DNA from: Halovivax asiaticus JCM 14624
GTDB taxonomy: Archaea; Halobacteriota; Halobacteria; Halobacteriales; Natrialbaceae
Length of the DNA stretch: 64,000 bases
Direction of reading: 5' to 3'
Assembly (NCBI RefSeq): GCF_000337515.1
Contig: NZ_AOIQ01000009.1
Span: forward strand, 62,001 to 126,000
Part shown: one piece after another, positions 1 through 12,333 of the stretch
Position numbering within the stretch: position 1 is the first letter of the stretch
How the letters are laid out: each line of letters starts with the position of its first letter
Made by a program: the position numbers and the translations under genes
Notes under the pieces: generated by a model
Told to the model about the DNA's origin: nothing
Database searches by the model: none
Seen by the model: only the letters and a program-made list of their open reading frames with translations

Positions 1-2
1 CC

Positions 3-1937
3 GATCGCACCACCGGACTCGTCGTCGGATTCGCTCAGGCCGGCCTCTGGCTGGTCACCGTCGGGCTGATCGCCGGAAACACGTTCGGGCTCGAAGGAAT
101 CGGCTGGCTCGTCGCCGTGCCGGCGGGTGCGCTCGCCGGCATCGCGACGGTCGCCGCGCGCGAGGACGTGGGAATCACGGTCCCCACGGCCGCGTTCGTG
201 TGTTTCGTCGGCCTCGTCGTTCTCTCGGGGACGATCACGCCCGCGTGGGCCTGGACGCCCGCGGCGTTCGACGCCAGCATCCCGGGGACGGTCGTGATTC
301 CGTTACTCGCGATGGTCGCGAGTTTGCTCTCGGGATGGGCCGGCGCCGCGGCCCACCAGGGGTTCGGCGCGCGCGGCAGGCAGAACGGCGCGTTCATGCT
401 GATCTCGCTCGTCGTCGTGCTCGTCCTCTCCGTCCTCGTCTACCTCGTCGCCTTCGTGTTCGAACGAGGATACGCGGCCGTTCTCGAAAACCTCACCGTC
501 GGCGCCGGCACGGTGGGACTGCTCCTTTCGACCGGACTCGTCCTCCTCATCACGTTCGGGCGGGTCCGACCACGAACGGCGCACGGCACCGATCGGATCG
601 TCGCGTTCGTCAACCTGGCCGCGGCGATCGCGCTCGGGCTCGTCGGAAGCTGGCTCGGCTACGCGATCGTGACCGGCAGCACGCTCGCCAGCGGGGCGGT
701 CACGATCGAGCCGACCGCGACCGTCGGTTCGCTCCCCGGACTCCTCGCCGGCGCGGCGTTGCTCGCCGCGCTTCGAGTGACGGACACGTCGTGGCATCCG
801 GCGACGGCCGCTGGCGAGCGCGTCGCCAAGGCTCTCCGGATCGGGACGGGCGCCCTGTGTCTGGTCGGCTTCGCCGAAGTGCTCGTGGGACTCCCGTTCA
901 CCGTCGGCGGCGTCGCGATCGTCTCGCTGATGGCAGCGCTGGGCTGCCTCCTCGCCGCCGGGCTAGCGCTCCCGAGAGTCGCGGCATCACTCTCGGAGAC
1001 GGTCGACGTACCCGCGTGGACGCCGCCGCTCTCGCGATCGACGACCGTGGCACTCGTCGCGTTCACGGTCGCGTGTCTCCACGTCGTCGTCACCGGCCTC
1101 CCCATCGACTGGGGACCGACCGGCGTCGTCGCCGGCGGGGCGATCGACTGGCCGTTCGTGATGAACCCGTCGAAGGGGCTCGGGATTCAGAAAGGAGTGA
1201 TGCCGGCGCTGTTCGGGACGGTCTGGATCGTCCTCGGGGCGGTCGTCTTCGCGGTCCCTCTGGCCGTCGGCGCCGCCGTCTACCTCACCGAGTACGCCGA
1301 GAACAGCGTCTTCACCAGCGCGGTGGACGTCGCGACGAACGGCCTCTGGAGCACGCCGAGCATCGTCTTCGGCCTGTTCGGGCTCGCGTTCCTGGTCCCG
1401 CGATTCGGCGGCGGCCCCTCGATATTCGCGGCGCAGTTCGTCCTCGGCTTCATGCTGCTCCCGCTGGTCCTCATCACGAGCCGGGAGGCGATGAAGAGCG
1501 TCCCCGACGAGTACCGGGACGCGAGCGCCGCCCTCGGCGTCTCGAAGTGGCAGACGATCAGAAGCGTGGTGATTCCCGCCGCGATACCGGGGGTCACCAC
1601 CGGGATCATCCTCGGTGTCGGCCGAATCGCCGGCGAGACGGCGCCACTCTTGCTCGTCCTCAACGGACCGGTGTCTCCGACTTCTTCGCCGGGGATCCTC
1701 TCTAGCTTCACGGTCGAACTGGGGTCCCAGCCGCCGTTCGTTCACGTCACCAACCCCGCGCTGTTAGAGCGAGCGAGCGCCCTCCCGTACCAACTGTACG
1801 CGATCATCACCGCCGGCGTCGATGCCGAGGAGTCTTTCGGCTGGGGGACGACGCTCGTCCTCCTCGGGGTCGTCCTCGCGTTCTTCGCGATGGGGATCCT
1901 CACCCGCCGATACTTCAGGAGGAAACTGTACCAATGA
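3..1937 (+). CDS. pstA: Phosphate ABC transporter permease PstA (5' end outside window)
   Basis: Membrane permease of the high-affinity phosphate importer. The frame is open to the left edge and the residues before the GTG at 117 are also hydrophobic and protein-like, so that GTG is taken as internal and the gene as truncated by the window. About 644 residues are visible. The last ~260 form the classical permease domain, with the cytoplasmic EAA-type loop at about 1505-1660 ([19 protein letters not shown], then [12 protein letters not shown]). The first ~380 residues are an extra membrane region with many hydrophobic segments not found in ordinary ~290-residue PstA. The stop overlaps the pstB start (ATGA). 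The sequence cannot show whether the extra part is a fused PstC-like module or a lineage-specific extension. Confidence 0.9.
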   Translation, partial: DRTTGLVVGFAQAGLWLVTVGLIAGNTFGLEGIGWLVAVPAGALAGIATVAAREDVGITVPTAAFVCFVGLVVLSGTITPAWAWTPAAFDASIPGTVVIPLLAMVASLLSGWAGAAAHQGFGARGRQNGAFMLISLVVVLVLSVLVYLVAFVFERGYAAVLENLTVGAGTVGLLLSTGLVLLITFGRVRPRTAHGTDRIVAFVNLAAAIALGLVGSWLGYAIVTGSTLASGAVTIEPTATVGSLPGLLAGAALLAALRVTDTSWHPATAAGERVAKALRIGTGALCLVGFAEVLVGLPFTVGGVAIVSLMAALGCLLAAGLALPRVAASLSETVDVPAWTPPLSRSTTVALVAFTVACLHVVVTGLPIDWGPTGVVAGGAIDWPFVMNPSKGLGIQKGVMPALFGTVWIVLGAVVFAVPLAVGAAVYLTEYAENSVFTSAVDVATNGLWSTPSIVFGLFGLAFLVPRFGGGPSIFAAQFVLGFMLLPLVLITSREAMKSVPDEYRDASAALGVSKWQTIRSVVIPAAIPGVTTGIILGVGRIAGETAPLLLVLNGPVSPTSSPGILSSFTVELGSQPPFVHVTNPALLERASALPYQLYAIITAGVDAEESFGWGTTLVLLGVVLAFFAMGILTRRYFRRKLYQ

Positions 1938-2920
1938 CCGAATCACGCACGACACCCGCGACAGCGGGCGAGGCGGATGCACAGAGCGGCGAATCTATCG
2001 GCGACGGGAGAACCGGGCGCGTCGAAGGCACCACCCCCGAACCGGTCGGCGACGACGGCCGCGAAACGACCGCCGGGGAAAGCGCCGAACGGCCGCGCGA
2101 AACCTGGCGCGAACACACGTTCGAGGGTGAGGCGATCCTCTCGGTCGACGATCTGAACGTCTGGTACGGCGACGATCACGCGTTGCGAGACATCTCGATC
2201 GACATTCCACGGGAGAGTGTGACCGCACTCATCGGGCCGTCGGGCTGTGGCAAGTCGACGTTTCTCCGGTGTCTCAACCGAATGAACGACCGGATCAGGG
2301 CCGCACGCGTCGAGGGAACGGTGTCGTACGACGGGCAGGACATCTACGCCGACGAGGTCGACCTCGTCGAACTGCGCAAACGCATCGGGATGGTGTTCCA
2401 GCAGCCGAATCCGTTCCCGAAGTCGATCCGCGACAACGTCGCCTACGCCCCGCGAAAACACGGTGATATCGAACGCGGGCTGCTTCCGAAACTGCTCGGT
2501 CGCGACGACACGGACTCGGAGGACGAACTGGTCGAGCGATGTCTCCGAGACGCCGCCCTCTGGGACGAGGTCGCGGATCGGCTCGACGACAACGCCCTTG
2601 GGCTCTCGGGCGGCCAGCAACAGCGCCTGTGTATCGCTCGCTGTCTCGCGGTCGACCCGGAGATCATCCTCATGGACGAACCCGCGTCCGCGCTCGACCC
2701 GATCGCCACCGCGAAGATCGAGGAGCTCATCGACGAGCTCGCCGAGGACTACACCGTCGTCATCGTCACGCACAACATGCAACAGGCCGCGCGAATCTCC
2801 GACCAGACGGCGGTGTTCCTGACCGGCGGCGAGCTCGTGGAGTACGGCGCCACCGAACAGGTGTTCGAGAACCCACAGAGCCAACGCGTCGAGGAGTACA
2901 TCACGGGGAAGTTCGGGTAG
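1934..2920 (+). CDS. pstB: Phosphate ABC transporter ATP-binding protein PstB
   Basis: ATPase that powers phosphate import through PstA/PstC. Walker A (GPSGCGKST) lies near residue 101, the Q-loop ([12 protein letters not shown]) near 155, the ABC signature ([12 protein letters not shown]) near 222, and Walker B (IILMDEP) near 244. An acidic, low-complexity N-terminal extension of about 60 residues precedes the conserved start of the domain ([13 protein letters not shown]). It fits a halophilic tail but may mean that translation starts later. The gene overlaps pstA by 4 bases and is followed 3 bases later by phoU, so the three form one operon. Such operons are usually induced by phosphate starvation. 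Confidence 0.95.
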   Translation: MTESRTTPATAGEADAQSGESIGDGRTGRVEGTTPEPVGDDGRETTAGESAERPRETWREHTFEGEAILSVDDLNVWYGDDHALRDISIDIPRESVTALIGPSGCGKSTFLRCLNRMNDRIRAARVEGTVSYDGQDIYADEVDLVELRKRIGMVFQQPNPFPKSIRDNVAYAPRKHGDIERGLLPKLLGRDDTDSEDELVERCLRDAALWDEVADRLDDNALGLSGGQQQRLCIARCLAVDPEIILMDEPASALDPIATAKIEELIDELAEDYTVVIVTHNMQQAARISDQTAVFLTGGELVEYGATEQVFENPQSQRVEEYITGKFG

Positions 2921-2923
2921 ATC

Positions 2924-3601
2924 ATGGCACGACACGAATACCAGGCCGCCCTCGAGGAGCTCCGAACGGACGTCGCAGCGCTCGGCGACGACGTCCTCGC
3001 ACAACTCGACCGGAGCTTGCACGCGCTCGAGCACGACGAGACGGCCGCCGCGAACGGCGTCATCGAGGGCGACGCCGAGATCAACGATCGCTACCTCGAG
3101 CTCGAAGCGGCGTGCATCGATCTGATCGCACTGCAGCAGCCGGTCGCGAGCGATCTCCGCTTCGTCGTCGCCTCGTTCAAGATCCTCACCGACATCGAGC
3201 GGATCGGCGACCTGGCGACGAACCTGGCCGGCTACGCGATCGGAACGGACGGCGAAGCGATCGCGGACGTCACCCTGTTCGAGATCGGCGCCGCGGCGCA
3301 CGACCTGGTCGAGGACGCGCTCGCAGCGTACGAGACCGGCGACGCGGACGCGTGCCACCGGATCGCCGAACGCGATGACGAGATCGATTCGCGCTGTCAC
3401 CGAGCCAGCGAGCGCGTCGTCCGCGACCTCATCGAGCAGGAAGCGGGTGCCGTCGATCCCTGGGAGGTCGAAGCGGCGATCGACGACGTCTCGAGCGTGT
3501 TACTGACGATACGCGATCTCGAACGTGTGGCCGACCACGGTGTCAACATCGCGGCGCGAACGCTATATCTCACGGAAAACGATCCGGCGTTGCTGTACTG
3601 A
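2924..3601 (+). CDS. phoU: Phosphate uptake regulator PhoU
   Basis: A 225-residue all-helical protein with two PhoU repeats (about 1-105 and 110-215). Metal-binding E/D-rich motifs are visible, such as DIERIGDLATNLAGY and DLERVADHGVNIAART. PhoU restrains the Pst importer and links it to phosphate signalling. It is the last gene of the pst operon, starts 3 bases after pstB, and converges with arcS, whose stop lies 10 bases away. The length is normal for the family. Confidence 0.93.
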   Translation: MARHEYQAALEELRTDVAALGDDVLAQLDRSLHALEHDETAAANGVIEGDAEINDRYLELEAACIDLIALQQPVASDLRFVVASFKILTDIERIGDLATNLAGYAIGTDGEAIADVTLFEIGAAAHDLVEDALAAYETGDADACHRIAERDDEIDSRCHRASERVVRDLIEQEAGAVDPWEVEAAIDDVSSVLLTIRDLERVADHGVNIAARTLYLTENDPALLY

Positions 3602-3611
3602 AAAGAGGTTG

Positions 3612-5381
3612 CTACCGTTCCTCGACGTGACGGACCGCCACGGCCTCGCCGCGGGTGCTCTCAGTCATCTCGCGGCCGAACATCTCCGCGCGACCGACGG
3701 CGAACGCCTTCGGTCCCTCGACGATCACCTCGTCGCCGACGCGAATCTCCTCGTCGGCGTCGACGATGCCCGGCGCGAGGACGCTGCCGTGCGGAACGAA
3801 GCCGTCGATCTCGACCCGCTTGGTCGGCGCGTCGCTGTCGGCCCACAGTCGCGCGCCCTCGAGGGTGAACGAGAGCGTCCCGTACTGGGGAACCATCGTC
3901 GCGAGTTGGGTCTCCTCGCCGTCGCGCACCTGGATCTTAGGATAGCGGCTCGTCGTCCGCAGATCGACGTCCGCGAAGAGGGCGTCGCCGGCCCCATCGC
4001 CGAGCAGGTAGTCGGCGATGGCGCGAACGGTGTTGTGCTCGCGCTCGCGTTTCGAGTACTTGAGTTCGCCGTCGAGGGCGCCAGACAGGTTCGAGAGCGA
4101 TTCGTCGTCGGTCGGGTGGCCGCCCTCGGGGACGGTGTAGGTGACGCGATCGTCGAGGTCGAGTTCGGTCTCGACGCGCTCGACGACGTCGCGATAGCCC
4201 TCGTCGGGGACGTGGGCGACGATCTTCGAGTACTCGTTGCGTTCCAGATAGCGACGGAGGACGCTGGCGACGAAGTCGATCTCCTCGGCGCTCCAGCGGC
4301 CGGTCACGACGGTGTCGTAGTGCTGGGCCGGATAGGTCGTCTCGAGTTCCTGCGGGACGACGCCGATCGGACTCGTCATCGAGACGAGATGGGCGCGCCA
4401 CTGGATGGCGTCGTGGAACTGGCCGTGGCTCTGTGATTCGCTGTATGGCTTTCTGGCCGAGCAGGGGACGAGAACGAGCGGATTCTTGAACCGATTCCGG
4501 TATCGGCTCGTCACCCGGTCGGCGTAACGCTGGATCTCGGCGCGTCGGAGCGTATCGCTCGTCGTGGCTGCGATGTCGGCCTCCCGGAGGATCGGTGCGC
4601 GCTCCTCGACGTAGGTCCACTGGTCGTCGAGTTCGCGCATCGCGGCCGTGAGCCACTGGTCGTGGCGTGCTTGCCCCTCGATGTAGTCCCGCAGCCGGCC
4701 CGATCGGATGCGCTGGCGGACGGTCGCGAGTTCCGCGGCGAGGGCGTTCCGATTGTGTTTGGCACAGTCCGCACGCGTGAACGCGTCTCGCGGCCCCTGG
4801 CAGGCCGGACAGGCACAGGGCAATTCGTCGAGTTCGTCGAGGAGGTAGTCGCCCTCGGTCGTCAGGTAGCGTCCGCGAGTGCCCTCCGCGGTCGCGCGTG
4901 CTGCGTCGACGCCATCGACACCGGCGTACGCGAGCACGGCGACGTTGCGCGGCGTGGCGACACCGGAGCAGATCACGGCCGCGTCCGTCGCGACCGCCTC
5001 GCGGACGGCGACGACGGCCGCGGCGAACGCGGCGCCGTGGCCCCGGATCGACTGGGCGTCGGAGACGACGTACGCGTCGGCTCCGTAGTCGACGGGCGAC
5101 TCGCTCGAGATTACGGCTGCGCTCGGATAGTCGACGTCGGGGTGGGAAGTCGCGAACGAGTCGCGAACCTCGGCCGCCGTCCCGCCCGGAAACGCACGGT
5201 GGGGAAGGACGGTGAGTTTCGACGCGTCCCCGTCGGGGAGGTCGCGGTCGGCGCGCCACTCGGAGCCAGCATCCGTGAGGCGGTCGCCCACGAGCGCCGG
5301 CGTCGCGCGCGACTCGGCCAGGCGAAGTTCGCCGAGGCGTGCCGCGCCGTCGCGCTCGTGGATCTCGAAGTACTCGGTCAT
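3612..5381 (-). CDS. arcS: Archaeosine synthase ArcS (TgtA2)
   Basis: Converts preQ0 at position 15 of archaeal tRNA to archaeosine after TgtA has inserted preQ0. The 589-residue protein has a TGT-like N-terminal half that keeps a CACPACQ cysteine cluster (about residue 189) but is divergent. It also has the ArcS-type motif PCSARKPYSESQSH near residue 306 and a C-terminal PUA RNA-binding domain (about 510-589). The ATG at 5381 (MTEYFEIHERDG) is chosen because the longer in-frame extension is Arg/Ser-rich and looks like shadow translation. Its partner tgtA lies 1.2 kb upstream on the same strand. Confidence 0.92.
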   Translation of the reverse strand: MTEYFEIHERDGAARLGELRLAESRATPALVGDRLTDAGSEWRADRDLPDGDASKLTVLPHRAFPGGTAAEVRDSFATSHPDVDYPSAAVISSESPVDYGADAYVVSDAQSIRGHGAAFAAAVVAVREAVATDAAVICSGVATPRNVAVLAYAGVDGVDAARATAEGTRGRYLTTEGDYLLDELDELPCACPACQGPRDAFTRADCAKHNRNALAAELATVRQRIRSGRLRDYIEGQARHDQWLTAAMRELDDQWTYVEERAPILREADIAATTSDTLRRAEIQRYADRVTSRYRNRFKNPLVLVPCSARKPYSESQSHGQFHDAIQWRAHLVSMTSPIGVVPQELETTYPAQHYDTVVTGRWSAEEIDFVASVLRRYLERNEYSKIVAHVPDEGYRDVVERVETELDLDDRVTYTVPEGGHPTDDESLSNLSGALDGELKYSKREREHNTVRAIADYLLGDGAGDALFADVDLRTTSRYPKIQVRDGEETQLATMVPQYGTLSFTLEGARLWADSDAPTKRVEIDGFVPHGSVLAPGIVDADEEIRVGDEVIVEGPKAFAVGRAEMFGREMTESTRGEAVAVRHVEER

Positions 5382-5532
5382 ACAACTACTGTGTACGGGA
5401 GGCGAAAGAGCGTATCGAAACGGGGAGACCCGACGGGCCGCCCGCGACCCCCGCCGGGCCGCAGATCGGCGAATACGTACAGCCACCCGTTCGCTACCGA
5501 CTACCGACGTGTTGCGACCGGCCGATACAGCG

Positions 5533-5991
5533 TTACTCGAGGTCGACCGTGACCTGGCCGTCGAAACCGAGGATGACGGCCTGCGCGACGTTCCCGAAGA
5601 GAGCCTTACCCGTCGGCGAGCGCTTTTGGCCAACGATGAAGATGTGATCGCACGCGAGTTCCTCGGCGACCTGCAGGATCTCGTCGGCCAGCGAACCGTC
5701 GCCGATCACACGGGGGGCGATCTGGTAATCGACGTCCATGTCGACGATCGTGTCGTTGACGATCTTCTGGGCGGCCCGCTCTAGTCGCTCCTCGGTCGCG
5801 TCGATCCCGTAGGTCGCCCCCTCGATCTCCTCTAAGCTCTTTAACGCGTTTCGGTCGTCCTCGTACTCCGTTTCGGTCAGTGTCGAGAGTAAGACGAGTT
5901 CCGCATCCGAACCGCTGGCGAACTCGCCCGCCGTTTCAAGCAGTGCTCGGTGCCGATCGGTGTTGGCGACGACGACTAATCCTCGGTTCAT
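5533..5991 (-). CDS. Universal stress protein (UspA family)
   Basis: A 152-residue single Usp domain beginning MNRGLVVVANTDRHRALLE. The C-terminal part GDGSLADEILQVAEELACDHIFIVGQKRSPTGKALFGNVAQ carries the usual nucleotide-binding pattern G-x2-G-x9-G(S/T), here degenerate as GQKRSPTGKALFG. Usp proteins bind ATP or AMP and are stress-linked; the specific role is unknown. The start at 5991 is supported by a T-rich TATA-like element at about 6013-6022, 26 bases upstream, which suggests a leaderless message. The longer frame to 6018 would overlap this promoter. Confidence 0.9.
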   Translation of the reverse strand: MNRGLVVVANTDRHRALLETAGEFASGSDAELVLLSTLTETEYEDDRNALKSLEEIEGATYGIDATEERLERAAQKIVNDTIVDMDVDYQIAPRVIGDGSLADEILQVAEELACDHIFIVGQKRSPTGKALFGNVAQAVILGFDGQVTVDLE

Positions 5992-6010
5992 GGAGCCACC
6001 AACCAACCGG

Positions 6011-6024
6011 ACCATCAAAAATTA
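6011..6024 (-). promoter_or_regulatory. TATA-like element of the Usp gene
   Basis: On the minus strand this reads TAATTTTTGATGGT and is centred about 26 bases before the ATG at 5991. That spacing is typical of leaderless haloarchaeal transcripts. Called by eye. Confidence 0.45.
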
Positions 6025-6052
6025 CGGGGTTCCACACCAGAACGTGGCCGGT

Positions 6053-6481
6053 TCAGGCCCGCCCGAGAAATCTCGCCGTCGCTGAGGTCTTCCCGCGATT
6101 GAACGAGAGAATCGAGATGCGAATCGTGTCCGCCGGATCGACGTCCGACGGGACGTCCGTAACGAACACGACGAACCCCTCGACCTTCGCGACCGCGTGG
6201 CGCTCGCCGGAGTGGTGGTGGGAGAACTCCTGGACGCCGACGGTGTACTCCTCACCGACCGACACCGGTGGCTCGCGATTCTGCGCGCGCTCGTGACTCG
6301 TTCGGGAGCGGCGAACGTCGCGTCGGACGCGCCACCAGCGCCGAAGGCGGCGGATGGCCACGAACCCGACGATCACCAGTACGACCGCGCCGATTACGCC
6401 ACCGGCTATCATCGGTTGCTCGAGCGCGGCCTCGATGCCGGCCCCGACGACCTCGCGAACCGTTGCGACCCCTTCGTCCAT
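6053..6481 (-). CDS. Membrane-anchored TRAM-domain protein
   Basis: A 142-residue protein. A short N-terminus is followed by one strong membrane helix (about residues 24-43), a basic RRLRRWWRVRRDVRRS stretch, and a C-terminal TRAM domain (about 75-142: VSVGEEYTVGVQEFSHH, then DTIRISILSFNRGKTSATARFLG). TRAM is a small beta-barrel RNA-binding fold found in tRNA-modification enzymes and in stand-alone archaeal proteins proposed to act as RNA chaperones. Anchoring a TRAM domain in the membrane is less usual. It sits between arcS/usp and tgtA on the same strand, so a link with tRNA modification is possible but unproven. Confidence 0.8.
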   Translation of the reverse strand: MDEGVATVREVVGAGIEAALEQPMIAGGVIGAVVLVIVGFVAIRRLRRWWRVRRDVRRSRTSHERAQNREPPVSVGEEYTVGVQEFSHHHSGERHAVAKVEGFVVFVTDVPSDVDPADTIRISILSFNRGKTSATARFLGRA

Positions 6482-6580
6482 CGTTCCGAGAAATCGAGCG
6501 CTCCCTCTTCGGTGTTTCCACTTCGGACGGACACACGACGCGTACCACCAGCGGGTTGTGCAACAGCCCCGTTGAGCGGA

Positions 6581-8053
6581 CTACGACTCGCCGTCGAACA
6601 GAGCCAGTTCGTCGGGCAGCGATTCGATGATCGCCGGCGGCCAGCCACGGTGGGCGAGGCCGAACGACGTCTCGGGGTGGGCGTCGACCAGTCGAGAGAC
6701 GCCCCTCGCTGCCGCTTCGAGCGCCGCGCGATCGGGTCGCGTCGGCACCTCCGCGGTGAGCGGATAGGTCCGCGAGAGCGCGCTCGGCACCGGGCCGAAC
6801 GGCGGGACGACGCGCCAGACGTCGTCGTACTCGTCCGACGGCGGATCGGGTCCCTCCGTCAGGAACAGCGCGTCCGGGACCGACAGCCGGTCGAGCCGGT
6901 CGTGGTGGCGAACGACCTCGGGGCGGCGAGCGCTCTCGGCGGAGGTGACGAAGAACGTGCCCTTCGAGGACGGGTCCTCGCGTTCGAGCTGATCGGCGTG
7001 GGCTAACAGGGCGCGGTAGCCGTCGAGCATGGCCGGGTGGCTGCGGGCGCGCTCGTCGACGAGTTCGAGCAGCGACCCCTCGCGGATCGCCGCCTTGATG
7101 CGTCTAATCTCGGCGAAACTGACGTGGAGGTTGTGCGCCGCGAGCGCCGTCTCGCGGCGGTCGTCGGGCAGATCGCGCAGGCCCGCGGCGCCGTGATCGA
7201 CGCAGATCGGACAGGAACAGGGCAGGTGATCGAGATCGTCGAGGTGGCGAGTGCCGCGGACGGTGAGGTAGCGGTCGTCTCGCGCGTAGATCGCGTAGGC
7301 CGCCGAGTCGAACAGGTCACAGCCGAGCGCCGCGGCGAGGGCGAACATCATCGGATGGCCGGCGCCGAAGAGGTGAACCGGCGCGGCGGGGCCGAGGCCG
7401 CGTTTCGCCGCCGCGACCGCGTCGACGACGTCGGCGTAGCGGTACTCGTTCAGCAACGGGACGACCGCGCCGATCGGGAAGACGTCGAGGCCGGTTTCGG
7501 CGGCGTGTGCGCCCGCCCGCTCCCGGAGGTCGGAGTGGGTCGACCCCTGAACCGGGGCGGAGACGAGCATGTCGCCGGTGTCGATCGAGGCCGCGAGTTC
7601 GAGACGCTCCTGCGTGGTTTCGAGTTCGGCTTCGGCCGTCTCGCGGGAGACGCCGGGCTCGGTCGGGATGTCGACCGGCGTCGCGATGTCCGAGCCGATG
7701 TCGAACTGGAACTGCAGGATCTCCTCGGTGGTGACGTCGATCTTGCCGTACTCCGCCAGCTGGAACGAGCCGGAGTCGGTCATGATCGCCCCCGGGAAGT
7801 CGAGCAGGTCGTGGAGCCCCTCGTCTATCGCGCGCTCGCGATAGTCCTCGGAGCCGTGGAAGATGTAGGCGTTCGTGATGAGCGCCTCGGCGCCGAACTC
7901 GTCGGCGAGCCGACGCGGCGCGATCGTGTCCAGGTGCGGGTTGATCACCGGCAGCAGCGTCGGCGTCTCGACCGTGACCCCGGCCCGGGGTACCGTGAGT
8001 TCGCCGATCCGGCCGGCGGCGTCCGCAGTCTGGAGTTCGAAGCGCTCACCCAT
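6581..8053 (-). CDS. tgtA: tRNA-guanine(15) transglycosylase (archaeosine pathway)
   Basis: Exchanges guanine 15 of archaeal tRNA for preQ0, the first tRNA-level step of archaeosine formation; ArcS completes it. The 490-residue protein has a TIM-barrel with the DSGSFQ active-site motif starting at Asp93, nucleotide-pocket motifs ([29 protein letters not shown]) and a zinc site CSCPIC near residue 277. The start ATG at 8053 is preceded by a TTTACC TATA-like element about 26 bases upstream. The C-terminal PUA-containing half seen in some archaeal TGTs appears to be replaced by a short C-terminal region of about 150 residues, as in haloarchaea where the PUA part resides in ArcS. Confidence 0.94.
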   Translation of the reverse strand: MGERFELQTADAAGRIGELTVPRAGVTVETPTLLPVINPHLDTIAPRRLADEFGAEALITNAYIFHGSEDYRERAIDEGLHDLLDFPGAIMTDSGSFQLAEYGKIDVTTEEILQFQFDIGSDIATPVDIPTEPGVSRETAEAELETTQERLELAASIDTGDMLVSAPVQGSTHSDLRERAGAHAAETGLDVFPIGAVVPLLNEYRYADVVDAVAAAKRGLGPAAPVHLFGAGHPMMFALAAALGCDLFDSAAYAIYARDDRYLTVRGTRHLDDLDHLPCSCPICVDHGAAGLRDLPDDRRETALAAHNLHVSFAEIRRIKAAIREGSLLELVDERARSHPAMLDGYRALLAHADQLEREDPSSKGTFFVTSAESARRPEVVRHHDRLDRLSVPDALFLTEGPDPPSDEYDDVWRVVPPFGPVPSALSRTYPLTAEVPTRPDRAALEAAARGVSRLVDAHPETSFGLAHRGWPPAIIESLPDELALFDGES

Positions 8054-8125
8054 CGCGTTGGGCTTCGTGGCCGCGTCGGTAAACGTTGCGTTCCGGCGGC
8101 CGGGAAACCGGCCCCGGGATGGGCG

Positions 8126-8680
8126 TCAGTCCGCAGGCCCCGCCAGTTCGTAGTACGAAACGGCGAGAACCGGGCGCCCGTCGCGGATCTCGCCGTCGAT
8201 GACGGCCCGTTTGAGGTCGTCGTACGGGCGCTCACGGGCGCGGATCGTCTCGTCGCGGTCGAGGGACTGATCGACAGTCGGGCGACAGCCCCGGGCGACG
8301 AACAGGTGCAGGAGGCTGTCGGCGAGGCCGTTCGCCGGTTCGACGGTACAGAGCGGGTCGATCGTCTCGGCCTCGTACCCGGTCTCCTCGGCGAGTTCGC
8401 GGCGGGCGGCAGCCGACAGATCGGCGTCGCTCGATTCGACGCCGCCGACCGGCACGCCGGTGACCCACCGCTCGACGGCCTGACGCCACTCCTGGGTCGT
8501 CACGACGGCGCCGTCCGGAGTGAACGGCAAAATCGCCACACTGGGCGGCTCCGAGAGGTAGTCGAAGTCGGTTTCGGTGCCGTCTGGCAGGCGAACGGTC
8601 TGCGTAATCACGTCGAAGCCGGGACAGGAGTACGCTACCGATTCGTCGCGGGTTTCCCACCGACGCGGCGGCTCGGGCAT
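8126..8680 (-). CDS. Nudix hydrolase (ADP-ribose pyrophosphatase-like)
   Basis: A 184-residue Nudix protein resembling ADP-ribose or nucleoside-diphosphate-sugar hydrolases. The Nudix helix core RELAEETGY lies at residues 94-102. The first conserved Glu of the G-x5-E-x7-REU-x-EE-x-G-U signature falls on Ala86, flanked by Asp85 and Asp87, so the box is slightly non-canonical. The start at 8680 (MPEPPRRWETRDES) is chosen because the upstream extension is shadow-like and would run into the divergent promoter region of the PadR gene. Substrate unknown. Confidence 0.85.
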   Translation of the reverse strand: MPEPPRRWETRDESVAYSCPGFDVITQTVRLPDGTETDFDYLSEPPSVAILPFTPDGAVVTTQEWRQAVERWVTGVPVGGVESSDADLSAAARRELAEETGYEAETIDPLCTVEPANGLADSLLHLFVARGCRPTVDQSLDRDETIRARERPYDDLKRAVIDGEIRDGRPVLAVSYYELAGPAD

Positions 8681-8886
8681 GGCAGGCGGTACGATAGGCC
8701 CCCACAAAAGCGCCGCGTCCGGCGGGGACGGTCGGTCGCGACCGACGGCCGATTTGCCATCGAACGACGCCGACGGCCGCCGAGAACGGGAAACCCGGCG
8801 ACGTGGTCGGTTCGGACCCGTTATCAGGACGTACCAGTCACATAACAAAGCCCCAGATTCCGATACAGTCACTCTCAGAGGGAACC

Positions 8887-11068
<2,182 letters not shown>

Positions 11069-11069
<1 letters not shown>

Positions 11070-11986
11070 TGGTCGACGTCGACTCCTTCGTTCCGGAGGC
11101 GATCGACGAGATCGGCGACGAGATCGGCGATGAGAACGCCGTCATCGCCCTCTCTGGCGGCGTCGACTCCTCGGTCGCCGCGGCGCTCGCCTACGAGGCC
11201 GTGGGCGCGCAACTTACGCCCGTTTACGTCGACACCGGCCTGATGCGCAAGGGCGAGACCGACCAGATCCGCGAGACCTTCGACTACATGGAGAGCCTCC
11301 GGATCGTCGACGCCAAAGACCGCTTCCTCTCGAAACTGTCCGGCGTCACCGATCCCGAGGCAAAGCGAGCCGTGATCGGCGAACAGTTCATCCGCGAGTT
11401 CGAGCGCGAGGCGAAATCGGCCGACGCGGACTACCTCGTCCAGGGGACGATCTACCCCGACCGCATCGAGAGCGAGGGCGGGATCAAGTCCCACCACAAC
11501 GTCGGCGGCCTCCCGGACGTCGTCGACTTCGACGGCATCGTCGAACCGGTGCGCGACCTCTACAAGGACGAGGTTCGCGAGGTGGCCCGCCACCTCGATC
11601 TCGACGAACTCGTCGCCGAGCGGATGCCGTTCCCCGGACCCGGACTCGCCGTCCGGGTGATCGGCGAGGTCACCGAAGAGAAACTCGACGTGGCCCGCGA
11701 AGCCTGTCACGTCGTCGAGGACGAACTCGAGGAGTACGACCCCTGGCAGGCCCTCGCCGCCGTCATCGGCAAGGCGACCGGCGTGAAGGGAGACAACCGC
11801 GTCCACGGCTGGGTCGTCTCGGTTCGGTCGGTCGAGTCTCGCGATGGCATGACCGCCCGCGCCCAGGAGATCGACTGGGAGACCCTCCAGCGCATCCAGT
11901 CACGAATCACCGGCGCGAACGAGAACGTCGCCCGCGTCGTCTACGACGTCACGCACAAACCACCGGCGACGATCGAGTACGAATGA
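11069..11986 (+). CDS. guaAb: GMP synthase subunit B (ATP-pyrophosphatase)
   Basis: The ATP-PPase half of a two-subunit archaeal GMP synthase that aminates XMP to GMP. The P-loop-like [18 protein letters not shown] is near residue 27, and the dimerisation/XMP-binding region contains the conserved [25 protein letters not shown] and [18 protein letters not shown]. The 305 residues carry no amidotransferase domain; the glutaminase subunit (guaAa) must be elsewhere. It overlaps pyrG by one base and the next ORF by four, so the three are co-transcribed. Confidence 0.95.
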
Positions 11987-12333
11987 GCGCCGACCGCGAG
12001 GCGCCGGTCGCAATCGTTTCCGGCCCCGACGAGGACGACATTGCCACCGCACTGGAAGCCGAAGGGCAGTCGGTCCGACGAATCAGCGACGTCGCGACCC
12101 GACCGGCGCTCGAGTCGGCCGGCGTGCACGAGGCGTCGCTGTTCGTCCTCACGGACGCCGCCGACGCGACCGCCGTTCCCATCGTTCGCGACCTGACCGA
12201 CGAGATTCGGATCGTCAGCTACACACGCGATTCGCTTCCCGAGTTCGTCAGCGGTCAGCTCGATCTGGCCGTCGATCCGCAGCTGCTGGACGCCGCGATC
12301 GTCGCCGACGAACTGACGACGACCGACGACTGA
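11983..12333 (+). CDS. Conserved haloarchaeal protein in the pyrG-guaAb operon
   Basis: A 116-residue acidic protein with a short Rossmann-like pattern: [57 protein letters not shown]. It resembles the N-terminal part of RCK/TrkA NAD-binding domains without the glycine-rich loop. It overlaps guaAb by four bases (ATGA). Genomic position suggests a role in nucleotide metabolism or its regulation, but no catalytic residues are visible and function is unknown. Confidence 0.8.
   Translation: MSADREAPVAIVSGPDEDDIATALEAEGQSVRRISDVATRPALESAGVHEASLFVLTDAADATAVPIVRDLTDEIRIVSYTRDSLPEFVSGQLDLAVDPQLLDAAIVADELTTTDD

Noticed and set aside
1943-3400. Long antisense open frame of 485 codons over pstB and phoU
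   Set aside because: GC-rich codon bias opens antisense frames in this genome. The sequence has no domain and lies opposite two well-supported genes.
5382-5633. 84-residue N-terminal extension of arcS
   Set aside because: Arg/Ser-rich and overlapping the 3' end of the Usp gene. The conserved protein starts at the ATG at 5381.
7037-8845. 600-codon plus-strand frame over tgtA and the Nudix gene
   Set aside because: It is a shadow frame opposite conserved genes, with Arg/Gly/Val-rich, non-halophilic composition.
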